DNA from: Pseudanabaena sp. UWO311
GTDB lineage: Bacteria > Cyanobacteriota > Cyanobacteriia > Pseudanabaenales > Pseudanabaenaceae
DNA: 64,000 nt
Direction: 5' to 3'
Assembly (NCBI RefSeq): GCF_006937785.1
Contig: NZ_SJEE01000002.1
Location: 62,001 to 126,000 of the forward strand
Notes under the pieces: model-generated
What the model was told of the DNA's origin: nothing
What the model saw: the letters and a program-made list of their open reading frames with translations, nothing else
The model's database searches: none
Shown: piece after piece, positions 33,746 to 42,033 of the stretch
How the letters are laid out: every line of letters starts with the position of its first letter
How positions within the stretch are numbered: the stretch's first letter is position 1
Position numbers and translations under genes: made by a program

Positions 33746-35317
33746 TTAGCCGACAGAAATAAGTTCTGCCGATGGTGTTGCGATCGCTGCGTTTGCAGCA
33801 TTCTCTTTGGGAATAGCCCCAAAGCGATCGACTAGGAGCTTGCCGACCACTTCGTGCAAGTCCTCGCATGGCACTTTTTCCATTACACAGGTTCCAAGAT
33901 GAGCATCTTTACCCACCGTGCCACCCATGTAAATGTCCACACCATCGACAACCTTGCCATCTTTACGAGCTTTGCATCCCGTAAAGCCAATATCGGCAAC
34001 TTGAGGCTGAGCGCAGGAATTAGGGCAACCACTCCAATGAATCCGCACAACTTTAGGAAGAATATAGTCTTCGGCAAGTTGTTTGGTGAGTGCAAGGGAG
34101 CGATTTTTAGTTTCCACAATCGCTACAGGACAGAACTGGTTGCCAGTACAGGAAACCAGACCGCGCATGAGGTTGTCAGGATCGACAGGGAACTTCTGAA
34201 GTAGGGGATCTTGCAGAAGCAATGGCACTTGCTCATCGCTCACATTAGTAATGAGCAGATTCTGCTCAACTGTGAGTCGCATATCGCTATTGCCATAAGT
34301 GTCTGCAACCCTTGCAAATTCATACATGTCGGCGGCATACATGCGTCCGACAGGAATTTGCAACCCGACATAGTTCATTCCTGCTTGCTTTTGTTTGTGA
34401 ACCCCAATGTGATCGCGCTTTTCCCATTCGATCTCATCTTTGAGTGCGGCTGGAGCAAGTGGTTTACCCATTTGCTTTTCCACTTCAGCACGGAATTTTT
34501 CAATTCCCCACTCATCAATTAAAAACATTAAACGCGCTTTGTCTCGCTTTTCTCGGAGTCCATTGTCTCGGAATACTATTAGTAATGCTTCACAAAGCGC
34601 AACCACATCTTCAGGCGGAACCCAAATATCTAAGGGAATTGCAGCCTCAATACGCTTAGCCGAGAAAAATCCACCAACTAATACATTAAATCCAAATACT
34701 TCTTTATTCTCTTCGTTAAAAGCTGGTACAAACGCTAAATCATTGATTTCGGCATGGGTCGAGTTATCCCGACAACCTGCGATCGCGATGTTAAATTTGC
34801 GAGGTAAATTTGTAAAATCTGAGTTGCCTTCACCATTATTCGTAAGCAGGTTTTGTACTTGAATAGCTAGCTCACGAGTATCGTAAAGCTCATTAGCATC
34901 AATACCAGCTACAGGTGAACCTGTAATATTACGGATGTTATCCATGGCGGACTGTACACTTGTCAGTCCAACCGATCTAAACTTCTCGAACATTTCAGGG
35001 ACATCCTCAATGAGAATGCCGCGCATTTGAATATTTTGTCGGGTGGTGATATCCGCAACACCATGTTCACCACACTTCTCAACTACAGAAGCTAATACTC
35101 GCATCTGATCGCTACTCAGCAAGCCATTGGGGATGCGCATCCGTACCATAAAGCGACCAGGAGTACTTTTGCGAAAAAATACGCCCAACCATTTCAAGCG
35201 ATGTTGCAAATCGTCGTTATCGATCGCTTCCCAGCCAATTTCGGCGAATCGGGCGATTTCGGCTTTTACAGCAAGACCATCTTTTGCTGCCTTCAGGTCT
35301 TCAATTTTATTTGCCAT
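33746..35317 (-). CDS. nirA: Ferredoxin-nitrite reductase NirA
   Basis: The 523-aa siroheme/[4Fe-4S] enzyme reduces nitrite to ammonium with six electrons from ferredoxin. The cluster cysteines are visible as two pairs, CTGNQFC and SGCPNSC, and the siroheme half-domain repeats carry TTRQNIQMRGI and LTVEQNLLITNV. It is the first gene of the nirA-nrtABDC-narB operon. A consensus NtcA promoter lies about 115-155 bp upstream of its start, indicating activation under nitrogen limitation. Confidence 0.96.
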   Translation of the reverse strand: MANKIEDLKAAKDGLAVKAEIARFAEIGWEAIDNDDLQHRLKWLGVFFRKSTPGRFMVRMRIPNGLLSSDQMRVLASVVEKCGEHGVADITTRQNIQMRGILIEDVPEMFEKFRSVGLTSVQSAMDNIRNITGSPVAGIDANELYDTRELAIQVQNLLTNNGEGNSDFTNLPRKFNIAIAGCRDNSTHAEINDLAFVPAFNEENKEVFGFNVLVGGFFSAKRIEAAIPLDIWVPPEDVVALCEALLIVFRDNGLREKRDKARLMFLIDEWGIEKFRAEVEKQMGKPLAPAALKDEIEWEKRDHIGVHKQKQAGMNYVGLQIPVGRMYAADMYEFARVADTYGNSDMRLTVEQNLLITNVSDEQVPLLLQDPLLQKFPVDPDNLMRGLVSCTGNQFCPVAIVETKNRSLALTKQLAEDYILPKVVRIHWSGCPNSCAQPQVADIGFTGCKARKDGKVVDGVDIYMGGTVGKDAHLGTCVMEKVPCEDLHEVVGKLLVDRFGAIPKENAANAAIATPSAELISVG

Positions 35318-35431
35318 GCTTACTTAATCCTTGGCTGATGCTTGAGATGTCTAGATGTTTAGTAATCACCAAATCTAACGAAATTGTAAATTTCCAGTTC
35401 TCAAGCGCTATTTCGACTTTGTATAGGATTT

Positions 35432-35473
35432 ACACTACTTAACGTTTCGATCCCGATTCGTATAAGAAACTAC
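35432..35473 (-). promoter_or_regulatory. NtcA-activated promoter of the nitrate operon
   Basis: A perfect NtcA box GTA-N8-TAC occupies 35460-35473. On the minus strand it is followed after exactly 22 bp by TAGTGT (35437-35432), matching the TAN3T -10 element. This is the canonical spacing of class II NtcA-activated promoters. Transcription should start near 35425, leaving a leader of about 108 nt before nirA. Confidence 0.9.
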
Positions 35474-35616
35474 ATATTTTTAAACTTTATTTAATAATTG
35501 CAAAACTCTAATGCATTTATTGCATGAAAACTTGCATCCCCATTTATCTAAATACCAATTTACAAAAGTGTGGCAACACTTCTGTGAATTAAACCCCAAA
35601 TCCAGTAAGGGTTTTA

Positions 35617-35649
35617 AAAGCACAAAATGGCTACGCCATTTTGTGCTTT
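35617..35649. repeat. Variable-arm hairpin upstream of the nitrate promoter
   Basis: Perfect 15-bp arms (35617-35631, 35635-35649) surround the loop TAC. It lies 144 bp upstream of the NtcA box in the 424-bp gap between the DUF1156 remnant and nirA (both minus strand), so it may insulate nirA from upstream transcription. Confidence 0.8.
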
Positions 35650-35741
35650 GGTATAAAAGGTAGTCAAGTGGTTTATGCTCTTTTTTTACTTGATTGAACC
35701 CTATTTTTGAATTGTTCCCCAAGGCAAAGATAGTCGGTCAA

Positions 35742-36349
35742 CTACATCATACAAGCCACAGGATTCAGATCCGAAGCATAGACATCACAACCCAACCGCG
35801 CCGCCTCAAACGGGATCTGTCCCGATCCGCAAAAAGTATCCGCCAACCTCGGACGATGCCCAAACCGCATCATTCCCAACTGTTCCACCAACTCAGGAAA
35901 AGAACCCGCCCTAGTTCCCAAATGCGCGTTTACCTCATCCCAAATATGCCCAAATAAATCATCAGCACATTCCTCTGGTCGCGAAGCCGCCTGTACCAAT
36001 TCCTTATAGGGCGTATGATTAACTCGTTCTATCAATTCCCGACTGGTCTTATCCTTCTTCTGCTTCAAGCGATATTGCAACGACTCCCCATCCATCGCCA
36101 TCAACATCTCAAAAATCTCTAAATCCCGCTTACTGTCAGCCGTCGCAGGCAACAAACAACCCAAAATACAAGCCTTATTCAAGATCAAAGGCTTCCGCCC
36201 CTTCCAATAACTTCCCAAAGCCGTCAAAGTCTTACCCATATTCGCCATCTGTTCCTTATACCCGCCGATAGCTTCTGCACAGGTAACAACCTCTCAATCA
36301 GCGCAGGCGCATCCTTTAGCGAAAACGGGACAATTTCAGGCATGGGCAT
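35742..36349 (-). pseudogene. Truncated, frameshifted DUF1156 DNA methylase
   Basis: The reading starts at 36349 (MPMPEIVPFSLKDAPALIER, to VQKLSAG), shifts frame near 36290 and continues YKEQMANMGKTLTALGSYW to the stop at 35742. The middle LILNKACILGCLLPAT and the SAM-binding motif I, ADTFCGSGQIPFEAARLG, are recognisable as the DUF1156 adenine-specific methylase family linked with anti-phage islands. It stops right after motif I at SDLNPVACMM, so the catalytic motif region and the C-terminal two thirds are missing. With a frameshift and truncation it cannot be an active methylase. Confidence 0.78.
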
Positions 36350-36399
36350 CACAAATTACAAATCTAACCAATAGCACACTAGAATAATGTCATATTTAT

Positions 36400-36609
36400 T
36401 CATGCGCTTAGCAACTCAGCATAAACATTATCATCATTGTTATCCCACACGGCGTTTAATGACTCATTACCTGCTTGCTGCCAAAATTCTGCATCCTCAT
36501 CAAGCATCAACGTAACTAGAACCCTTGCCCCTTCAGGTAGTTGCTTTAACTCCAAAAGCTCGATCTTGCCTTGTCGAACCGTAGCCCAAACCGTTGTTAG
36601 CATATCCAT
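36400..36609 (-). CDS. Small antitoxin-like protein, no toxin beside it
   Basis: The 69-aa protein begins MDMLTTVWATVRQGKIELLE and continues LPEGARVLVTLML, then a C-terminal WQQAGNESLNAVWDNNDDNVYAELL. This pattern is common in cyanobacteria as the antitoxin encoded just before an endoribonuclease-type toxin. Here the downstream side (minus strand) runs into the methylase remnant within 51 bp, and no toxin gene follows, so it is an orphan. The upstream Uma2 gene is 72 bp away. The role as antitoxin is from family resemblance only. Confidence 0.6.
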   Translation of the reverse strand: MDMLTTVWATVRQGKIELLELKQLPEGARVLVTLMLDEDAEFWQQAGNESLNAVWDNNDDNVYAELLSA

Positions 36610-36681
36610 TCAGTTCGTTTGTAGAATAATATCTAAATGATACCGCCCTATCCAAATCAAAATATCTTCACTAGAGCGTAA

Positions 36682-37290
36682 TCAAAATAATTCTTGCCAC
36701 TCAAACACCACATCATCAAAGGCAAGTATGGAGAGGCGATCGCCTTGAGTATAAAGACAAGTTTGCTTATAGCCTAACTCTGATGGTTGCGAAAAACCCA
36801 TAATCGTTTTTGTATTGACATCAAATAACCACATCTGCGGAATCCCTGCGACACCATAGAGCTTTGTCTTGACATCGCGATCGTATTCAAGGGAGCTATC
36901 AGCAACCTCAATGATTAACAAAATATCCGCAGGTGTTGGTAAAGCATATTCATAAAAATCATCTCGATATTTCAAAACCGCGATATCTGGCTGTGGTTGT
37001 GATTTGTTGGCTAGATCGATAGGATTTTGCACCCAGACAGTTACTCTAGCCCCCAACTTGAGTACCAGATTATTGGTTAACCGACCTACACATACTGCGT
37101 GTTTTATCCCAATTGGTGACATCGCGATAATTTCTCCATTAATTAACTCATAGCGATCGCTATCGGCAAACACACCGCGCTCATACATCAGTTGAAATTG
37201 CTCAACCGTAAATTGCATTACATGGGGCTTATCTGGATTTGGTAATTCCTGATTAGGCGATAAGCTGGGTACTAGTAGTTGTGCCGTCAT
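36682..37290 (-). CDS. Uma2 family (DUF820) endonuclease-like protein
   Basis: The 202-residue protein has the Uma2 blocks FTVEQFQLMYERG, DRYELINGEIIAMSPIG, QPDIAVLKYR, ILLIIEVADSSLEYDRDVKTKLYG and IPQMWLFDVNTKTI. The core Asp, Glu and Lys positions of the PD-(D/E)XK-like site are kept. It differs clearly from the other Uma2 protein at 16.3 kb, so the two are not a recent duplication. It starts 7 bp after the stop of the Rpn gene and may be read from the same transcript. It lies inside the anti-phage island remains. Confidence 0.9.
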   Translation of the reverse strand: MTAQLLVPSLSPNQELPNPDKPHVMQFTVEQFQLMYERGVFADSDRYELINGEIIAMSPIGIKHAVCVGRLTNNLVLKLGARVTVWVQNPIDLANKSQPQPDIAVLKYRDDFYEYALPTPADILLIIEVADSSLEYDRDVKTKLYGVAGIPQMWLFDVNTKTIMGFSQPSELGYKQTCLYTQGDRLSILAFDDVVFEWQELF

Positions 37291-37297
37291 AATCTTG

Positions 37298-38167
37298 TTA
37301 ACCGATATCTTTAGGCGCTGATTTTTTAGTTTGTGTTTTGGGGCTTAGCCAAACCGTCACATCATCGAGACTCTGAAAATCTAACAACGCCTCACCAAAA
37401 GCCTCTAAGCGCTTCAGAGATAAAGCTTTAATTTTTTTGACCAAGCGATCGGGCAACTCCCCAAACTTACGCCGCAACTGTCGCAAAGCCAAATCTAGCT
37501 CACCCTGCTGCAAACCTTGTTTAATACCCTTTGCAAGTAAAGCTTGATAAGTTACTGACTCGCGCATGATTTCTTCTCTCAGCAATTGACTCAAAATCTC
37601 CTTGCTATATCGTAACCCACCCAACATATAAGCGTAAGTAGCAATATTTGCCCTTTCTTTGCTCAACTCGATTTGCTCGATTTTCTGAGCGATAGTTCTT
37701 AACATCTCCTCTGGTTGAGGCGATCGCGCCAAGACTGCAAAAGGTAATAAAGTCGCGTCATTGAGCATCAGAGTTGGATCTTCTTCCCAAAGCCTCACTG
37801 CACGGTAAGAGTGTAAAGTGCTATTTGTCTCAAAACGATCTAACCTCAACAAAGGTGAATTCGTCTCTTGTAAGAAAATCACGATTTGCTGGATAGGGCA
37901 ACGATGCAAGCGATAGAGTCGCACATAATAGTCCAACATTCGCAAAGGCATATCGCGATCGCCCACCGTCTGAAACTCGATATGTAAAATCTGCGAACCC
38001 ACTTGCAAAAAACTCACAAAATCAGCACGGATCGGCTCCACCGATAACTCCGTTTTGAGAACTTGCACGGATTCAGTATTTTCACTAAAAGTTTCACCCA
38101 ATAACCATCATAAAAATGGCTGAGGATTAGATTCAATAAGGGTTTTGCAGAGATTATCGTAAGACAT
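37298..38167 (-). pseudogene. Rpn/DUF4351 nuclease-transposase family gene with in-frame TGA
   Basis: The family start MSYDNLCKTLIESNPQPFL begins at an ATG at 38167. A TGA at 38110-38108 interrupts it at codon 20, and the same frame continues WLLGETFSEN to the stop at 37298. The downstream 267 residues are intact. VLKTELSVEPIRADFVSFL and ILHIEFQTVGD form the nuclease-like core, LPLRMLDYYVRLYR-like text follows, and the DUF4351 tail ends in LLDFQSLDDVTVWL. Translation could restart from a TTG at 38101, so a shortened protein is possible, but it would lack the usual first helix. A truncated relative lies at 43792-44100. Confidence 0.75.
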
Positions 38168-38169
38168 TC

Positions 38170-38778
38170 TTATAGTTTAGCGGTTTCACCATGAGATTCT
38201 CCCTTGTCCATAAATAAAGGCAAACTCAATAAATCTGTCTCGACAGGACGACGACGTTTGCGATCGCCACTAGTTACCTTTTCACCATCAGACAAAGCAT
38301 AAAATAAAGCGCGTCGCCAACCCCGTTGCGTATCTTCCGATAAGCCCGACTCCGCCACCGTCATCGTAAATAACCACCATCTTTCTTCGGGACGCAAAGC
38401 CGCCCATTTACTGCAAATCACAGGAATCTGGTCTTCATTGGCTGTTTCGGCTGCCCAAGCAAGCACACATAACTCCTTACCCAAGAGCCGATCGACTAGA
38501 TTTGTGCCTGTATGCCAACGTCCCGTTAATAACTTGGCTGCCTTAAGGCGATCGTTAAACTCGCAACGGGCTGTATCCGCAATCGCCGACCAAGCAGCAC
38601 GTTGTAAAATCACGCGATCTTCACAACTAGGATTACCACCCTCTAAACCACGATAACTATAGTCCTCGGTAATTGTGACTGTGCCTAGACGAGTCGCAGG
38701 AATCTCAACTTGAAACAGATGCACCCCAAAAGATGTAGATGCAAACAATTGACGGGCTGCTTTCTCGACACTACCCAT
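38170..38778 (-). CDS. DUF3780 protein of an anti-phage island
   Basis: The 202-aa protein fits the DUF3780 family: FGVHLFQVEIPATRLGTVTI near the start, CEFNDRLKAAKLLTGRW and LLGKELCVLAWAAE in the middle, and LRPEERWWLFTMTVAE near the end. DUF3780 proteins are encoded next to DUF499 ATPases and DUF1156 methylases in anti-phage islands. Here it is the only member that still has a whole reading frame. Its start overlaps by 8 bp the end of a 33-codon stub that may be the remains of the DUF499 gene. The Rpn gene follows 2 bp downstream. Function of the protein is unknown. Confidence 0.68.
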   Translation of the reverse strand: MGSVEKAARQLFASTSFGVHLFQVEIPATRLGTVTITEDYSYRGLEGGNPSCEDRVILQRAAWSAIADTARCEFNDRLKAAKLLTGRWHTGTNLVDRLLGKELCVLAWAAETANEDQIPVICSKWAALRPEERWWLFTMTVAESGLSEDTQRGWRRALFYALSDGEKVTSGDRKRRRPVETDLLSLPLFMDKGESHGETAKL

Positions 38779-38872
38779 CCTGAATTAATTCATCAAGCTG
38801 CTCGATTTGATCGCTAAGTATAATTGATAGCGCATTGGATTGAAGCTGACAAGCATCACGGACTGTTTTCAT
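38771..38872 (-). pseudogene. 33-codon stub, possible remains of a DUF499 gene
   Basis: The frame MKTVRDACQLQSNALSIIL continues to EQLDELIQDG and then a TAG that overlaps the start of the DUF3780 gene by 8 bp. The sequence resembles the N-terminus of the large DUF499 ATPases, which precede DUF3780 in intact islands. The other thousand or so residues are missing. It could still be translated as a short leader coupled to DUF3780. The DUF499 assignment rests on about 30 residues recalled from family members. Confidence 0.42.
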
Positions 38873-39035
38873 ACTTTGTTGCTATATCTGAATTTTCGAT
38901 TTAGGCAGTTCAGATAATATACCTAAATTATCAAGATATTGATAGAAAGTGCAACTCGCCTCCTATCATCAACCATATAATCGAGATAATTGAGGACTAC
39001 CTACTAATCATCTAAACTGATAGCCTTACTCATAT

Positions 39036-39767
39036 ATGCTCGATCGCCTCCAAAAAATTCTGTCTAGACATGGGATTGCTTCTCGAAGAGGTTCTGAGCA
39101 GATAATTTTGGCAGGGCGAGTTTGTGTAAATGGCAAACCAATTACGGAGCTAGGGGCAAAAGCCGATCCTGAAAGCGATCGCATTGAAGTTGATGGCAAG
39201 TTACTCCAAACCAATGCACCAAAATTTGTCTATCTATTACTTAATAAGCCCATAGGCATAATGAGCACCTGTGATGATCCTCAAGGCAGAAAGACCGTTT
39301 TAGACATTCTGCCATCACAGTATCGACATGTTTATCCAGTCGGACGGCTGGACTATAACAGTAGTGGAGCGTTGATCTTGACTAATAATGGAGATTTTGC
39401 GAATTACCTAATGCATCCCCGTCACCATGTTCCCAAGACCTATGAGGTTTGGGTTAAAGATATACCAAGCGATCGCATCATTAAACAGTGGCAAGATGGG
39501 GTTATCCTTGACGGCAAACTTACGCTTCCTGCATCTGTAAATATTCGGCAAATTGAACGCTGTAAATACCAAACTCCACGTACCCAATTGCAGATAGTTT
39601 TGTCTGAAGGGCGCAACCGCCAAATTCGTCGGGTTGCCGAGCAGTTAGGTCATCCTGTCTTATCATTACATCGCGTGGCGATCGCGACTATTTCACTTGA
39701 AACTCTTAAGGTCGGGGCATATCGACTACTAATCGATCAAGAAATCGAAACATTAAGTCCAATCTAA
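39036..39767 (+). CDS. rluB: Pseudouridine synthase, RsuA/RluB family
   Basis: The 243-aa protein has an N-terminal S4 RNA-binding domain (RLQKILSRHGIASRR) and the RsuA/RluB catalytic domain. The catalytic Asp is D106 in PVGRLDYNSSGALILT, and EGRNRQIRRVAEQLGHPV is the conserved C-terminal block. The enzyme converts a uridine of 23S (RluB/RluE type) or 16S rRNA (RsuA type) to pseudouridine. The S4 domain and length favour RluB. It is a single gene. The ATG at 39036 directly begins the S4 domain. Confidence 0.85.
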   Translation: MLDRLQKILSRHGIASRRGSEQIILAGRVCVNGKPITELGAKADPESDRIEVDGKLLQTNAPKFVYLLLNKPIGIMSTCDDPQGRKTVLDILPSQYRHVYPVGRLDYNSSGALILTNNGDFANYLMHPRHHVPKTYEVWVKDIPSDRIIKQWQDGVILDGKLTLPASVNIRQIERCKYQTPRTQLQIVLSEGRNRQIRRVAEQLGHPVLSLHRVAIATISLETLKVGAYRLLIDQEIETLSPI

Positions 39768-40003
39768 AAAGAATTTACATTGCACCTCAGCTCAAGACAC
39801 AGTAAGTAATATAGCTGTTGATATGTAGTGTGTAGTGCAGTAATTTACTGAGAAAACTTTGCAGAATGTTATATTACTTTAGGTTAGGTAATATAATTAC
39901 ATCAGGTTACTTATAATCGCCAATGACGCTCTAAATAGAACTTGTGGTTGTCCAAGTTCGACTGAAAGCCAACTTGAAGTCAGTCAGTCCAATCTCTTCC
40001 TAC

Positions 40004-41098
40004 ATGTCTGTGAGTATTGTGAATATTACAACCTCGAAGCAAGCAGAGAAATTAGCAGAAATCGGAGCGCAATTTAAGCGAATTCGAGAAGATAAAGAAT
40101 TGTCAATTCCGCATCTAACTGCAACTACATTAATTTCTGAGCGCTATTTGCGTGCGATCGAAGATGGTCAAATGGATTCATTGCCTGAGCCTGTATACGT
40201 GCGTGGATTTATCCGAAAGTATGGCGATGCTTTGGGGGTTGGAGATCTTTCGGAAGATTTTCCTCTAAATCCTGTTTTGCCTGAGCAAAAGTGGGCTGGC
40301 AGTGCTGCGGCTGAACTGCGACCTTTACATTTATATGCACTGTATGTTGTCGTGATTGCGGGGGCAGTTAGTCTGTTAGCAACATTTCTGAATTCACCTG
40401 ATGCTAATAAAATTAACGATAGTCAAACTAATTTTGGGGATGCAGCTCAGATAAGTTCTGCAAAATCTAACAAAGTGATCGATCCTACCGAAATCATGCT
40501 GCCAAAAATTGGTGGTCTAGCAGTTTTGAGGCAGACAGGTGCATCAGTCCCTGTCGCTGTGGTAAATCCTGTGGCTCCTTCACCGATAGAAATAAAGAAT
40601 CAAGCTCTTTCGGCAGATATTCTCAATAAACCAAAGTCTCAGGCTAATCTGGGGCAAGCAAACTCTAATTTAAACAATATGCTCTTGGGTTTGGTAAACA
40701 GTAGTCTTCCTTCAACCAATACATCTCTCAATAGTTCAACGCTTGCCAACAGTAATTTTGAATTTGTTGGCAACAAGCCCGTTAACGTTGGCATAGTCAT
40801 GCAAGGTGAATCTTGGATGCGAATTACTGTTGATGGGCAGACTGAGTTTGAGGGTGTACTCAATGAGGGGAAAAAGTTAGCTTGGTCAGGCGATCGCCAA
40901 ATTTCCGTTAGAGCAGGTAATGCTTCGTCGGTGGCTCTTAGCTATAATAATCAACCAATTAAAGTGCTGGGTAAGGAAGGCGAAGTGGCGGAAAGGCAAT
41001 TTGGCAACAACCAAGCCAATAATAGTAATGTTAGAGGCAACGATTCACAGCTACGGGGACTTGTAGAGGTGATGTCTAACAGTAATTCTGGCAACTAG
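40004..41098 (+). CDS. RodZ-like helix-turn-helix membrane protein
   Basis: I chose the ATG at 40004 (MSVSIVNITTSKQAEKL); a GTG at 39944 in frame would add 20 residues. The N-terminal HTH (IGAQFKRIREDKELSIPHL, then ERYLRAIEDGQMDSLPEPVYVRGFIRKYG) is typical of RodZ. One transmembrane helix (LYALYVVVIAGAVSLLATFL) is followed by a long periplasmic linker and a C-terminal DUF4115 domain (VMQGESWMRITVDGQTEFEG, then LSYNNQPIKVLG). RodZ links MreB filaments to the wall-growth machinery and maintains cell shape. The linker is Asn/Ser/Ala-rich. No mre gene is nearby. Confidence 0.85.
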   Translation: MSVSIVNITTSKQAEKLAEIGAQFKRIREDKELSIPHLTATTLISERYLRAIEDGQMDSLPEPVYVRGFIRKYGDALGVGDLSEDFPLNPVLPEQKWAGSAAAELRPLHLYALYVVVIAGAVSLLATFLNSPDANKINDSQTNFGDAAQISSAKSNKVIDPTEIMLPKIGGLAVLRQTGASVPVAVVNPVAPSPIEIKNQALSADILNKPKSQANLGQANSNLNNMLLGLVNSSLPSTNTSLNSSTLANSNFEFVGNKPVNVGIVMQGESWMRITVDGQTEFEGVLNEGKKLAWSGDRQISVRAGNASSVALSYNNQPIKVLGKEGEVAERQFGNNQANNSNVRGNDSQLRGLVEVMSNSNSGN

Positions 41099-41105
41099 AA
41101 CTCCC

Positions 41106-41142
41106 AAAAATAAAGCGCCCACTACGTGGGCGCTTTATTTTT
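41106..41142. terminator. Bidirectional hairpin terminator
   Basis: Perfect 17-bp arms (41106-41122, 41126-41142) surround the loop TAC. The stem AAAGCGCCCAC has A/T tracts on both sides. It lies between the convergent RodZ-like and bifunctional nuclease genes and is well suited to end both. Confidence 0.88.
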
Positions 41143-41145
41143 GTC

Positions 41146-41643
41146 TTAGTTACTTTCAAGCCCGCTTTTCTTGACTAATTCCTCTGGAGTTAGTTTTGCT
41201 AAAAATTCTCGAAATGCTCTTCTTTCCGCTTCATCAGCATCCTGATCCACAGGAATTGAAGCTTCAAGAATTACTTCTTCCATTACCCAGATCGGACATT
41301 TTGCCCGAACCGCGATCGCGATCGCATCACTAGGACGCGCATCTATGTCCTTTTTTATATCACCCTGCGAAACCGTAATTACGGCATAAAAAGTACTATT
41401 TTTGAGCGCATGAACGACAATCCTCTCAACAGTTATCCCCCATGCATCCAAAAAATTAAGCATGAGATCATGGGTCATTGGTCGCTCTAGAGGTCTTCCA
41501 TCTAAAGCCCCAATGATTGCTTTAGCTTCAGTTTCACCGATCCAGATCGGCAAAGCTCTGCGTTCTAAAGTGTCTCGTAGTAGGACGATAGGATTACGGC
41601 TTACAGCATCAATAGCAATCCCAGCCACATTCATTTCGATCAT
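41146..41643 (-). CDS. Bifunctional nuclease family protein (DUF151)
   Basis: The 165-residue protein has the BFN domain: RALPIWIGETEAKAIIGALDG, then RPMTHDLMLNFLDAWGI, then DARPSDAIAIAVRAKCPIWV. Members of the family have been reported to have RNase and DNase activity and to influence transcription in chloroplasts and cyanobacteria. The C-terminal acidic UVR-like helix region is short here. It is a single gene facing away from gpsA. The 390-bp gap to gpsA holds a long hairpin. Confidence 0.9.
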   Translation of the reverse strand: MIEMNVAGIAIDAVSRNPIVLLRDTLERRALPIWIGETEAKAIIGALDGRPLERPMTHDLMLNFLDAWGITVERIVVHALKNSTFYAVITVSQGDIKKDIDARPSDAIAIAVRAKCPIWVMEEVILEASIPVDQDADEAERRAFREFLAKLTPEELVKKSGLESN

Positions 41644-41903
41644 TGTTGCTAGCCTTCCTCAAGAAATGAGCGAAAGTACCCCTCATCAATCAAAGCTCTT
41701 GATGTGATATTGATAATTAAAGACGATCAATATCTAACTAGCAAGGGTTTTAGTTCGAGAGAGGCTTTTGCACGCTATTATACCACCGTCTTGATCTGGA
41801 GTCTGGCTTCTAGTCCTGTTTTTGCTAGTGCTTGGCTTCTACTAGAGATAAATATAATTGCTTTTTCCTCTACGCGTATCTCTACAGCAATTTTCGACCA
41901 AGT
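41644..41903. other. Gap before gpsA, no gene seen
   Basis: About 260 bases with open frames but no recognisable protein and no ribosome site worth naming. TACAGC at 41883 and GCTATC at 42009 may mark the ends of a larger repeat unit around the hairpin at 41904-41964. Confidence 0.4.
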
Positions 41904-41964
41904 GAACATAATAAATTTTTTGAAAGTCTTGCAAAGCAAGACTTTCAAAAAATTTATTATGTTC
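41904..41964. repeat. Variable-arm hairpin, 29-bp perfect arms (longest)
   Basis: Arms 41904-41932 and 41936-41964 are perfectly complementary around the loop AAA, with tip CTTGC-AAA-GCAAG. GGGTTTGAGCACAAAGCG follows, close to a block next to the hairpin at 49145. It lies between the divergent nuclease and gpsA genes, where no gene ends. Confidence 0.85.
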
Positions 41965-42033
41965 GGGTTTGAGCACAAAGCGTTGTAGATTTGTGCATTA
42001 TGGCAATTGCTATCAAAACAACTACCCTAAAAC

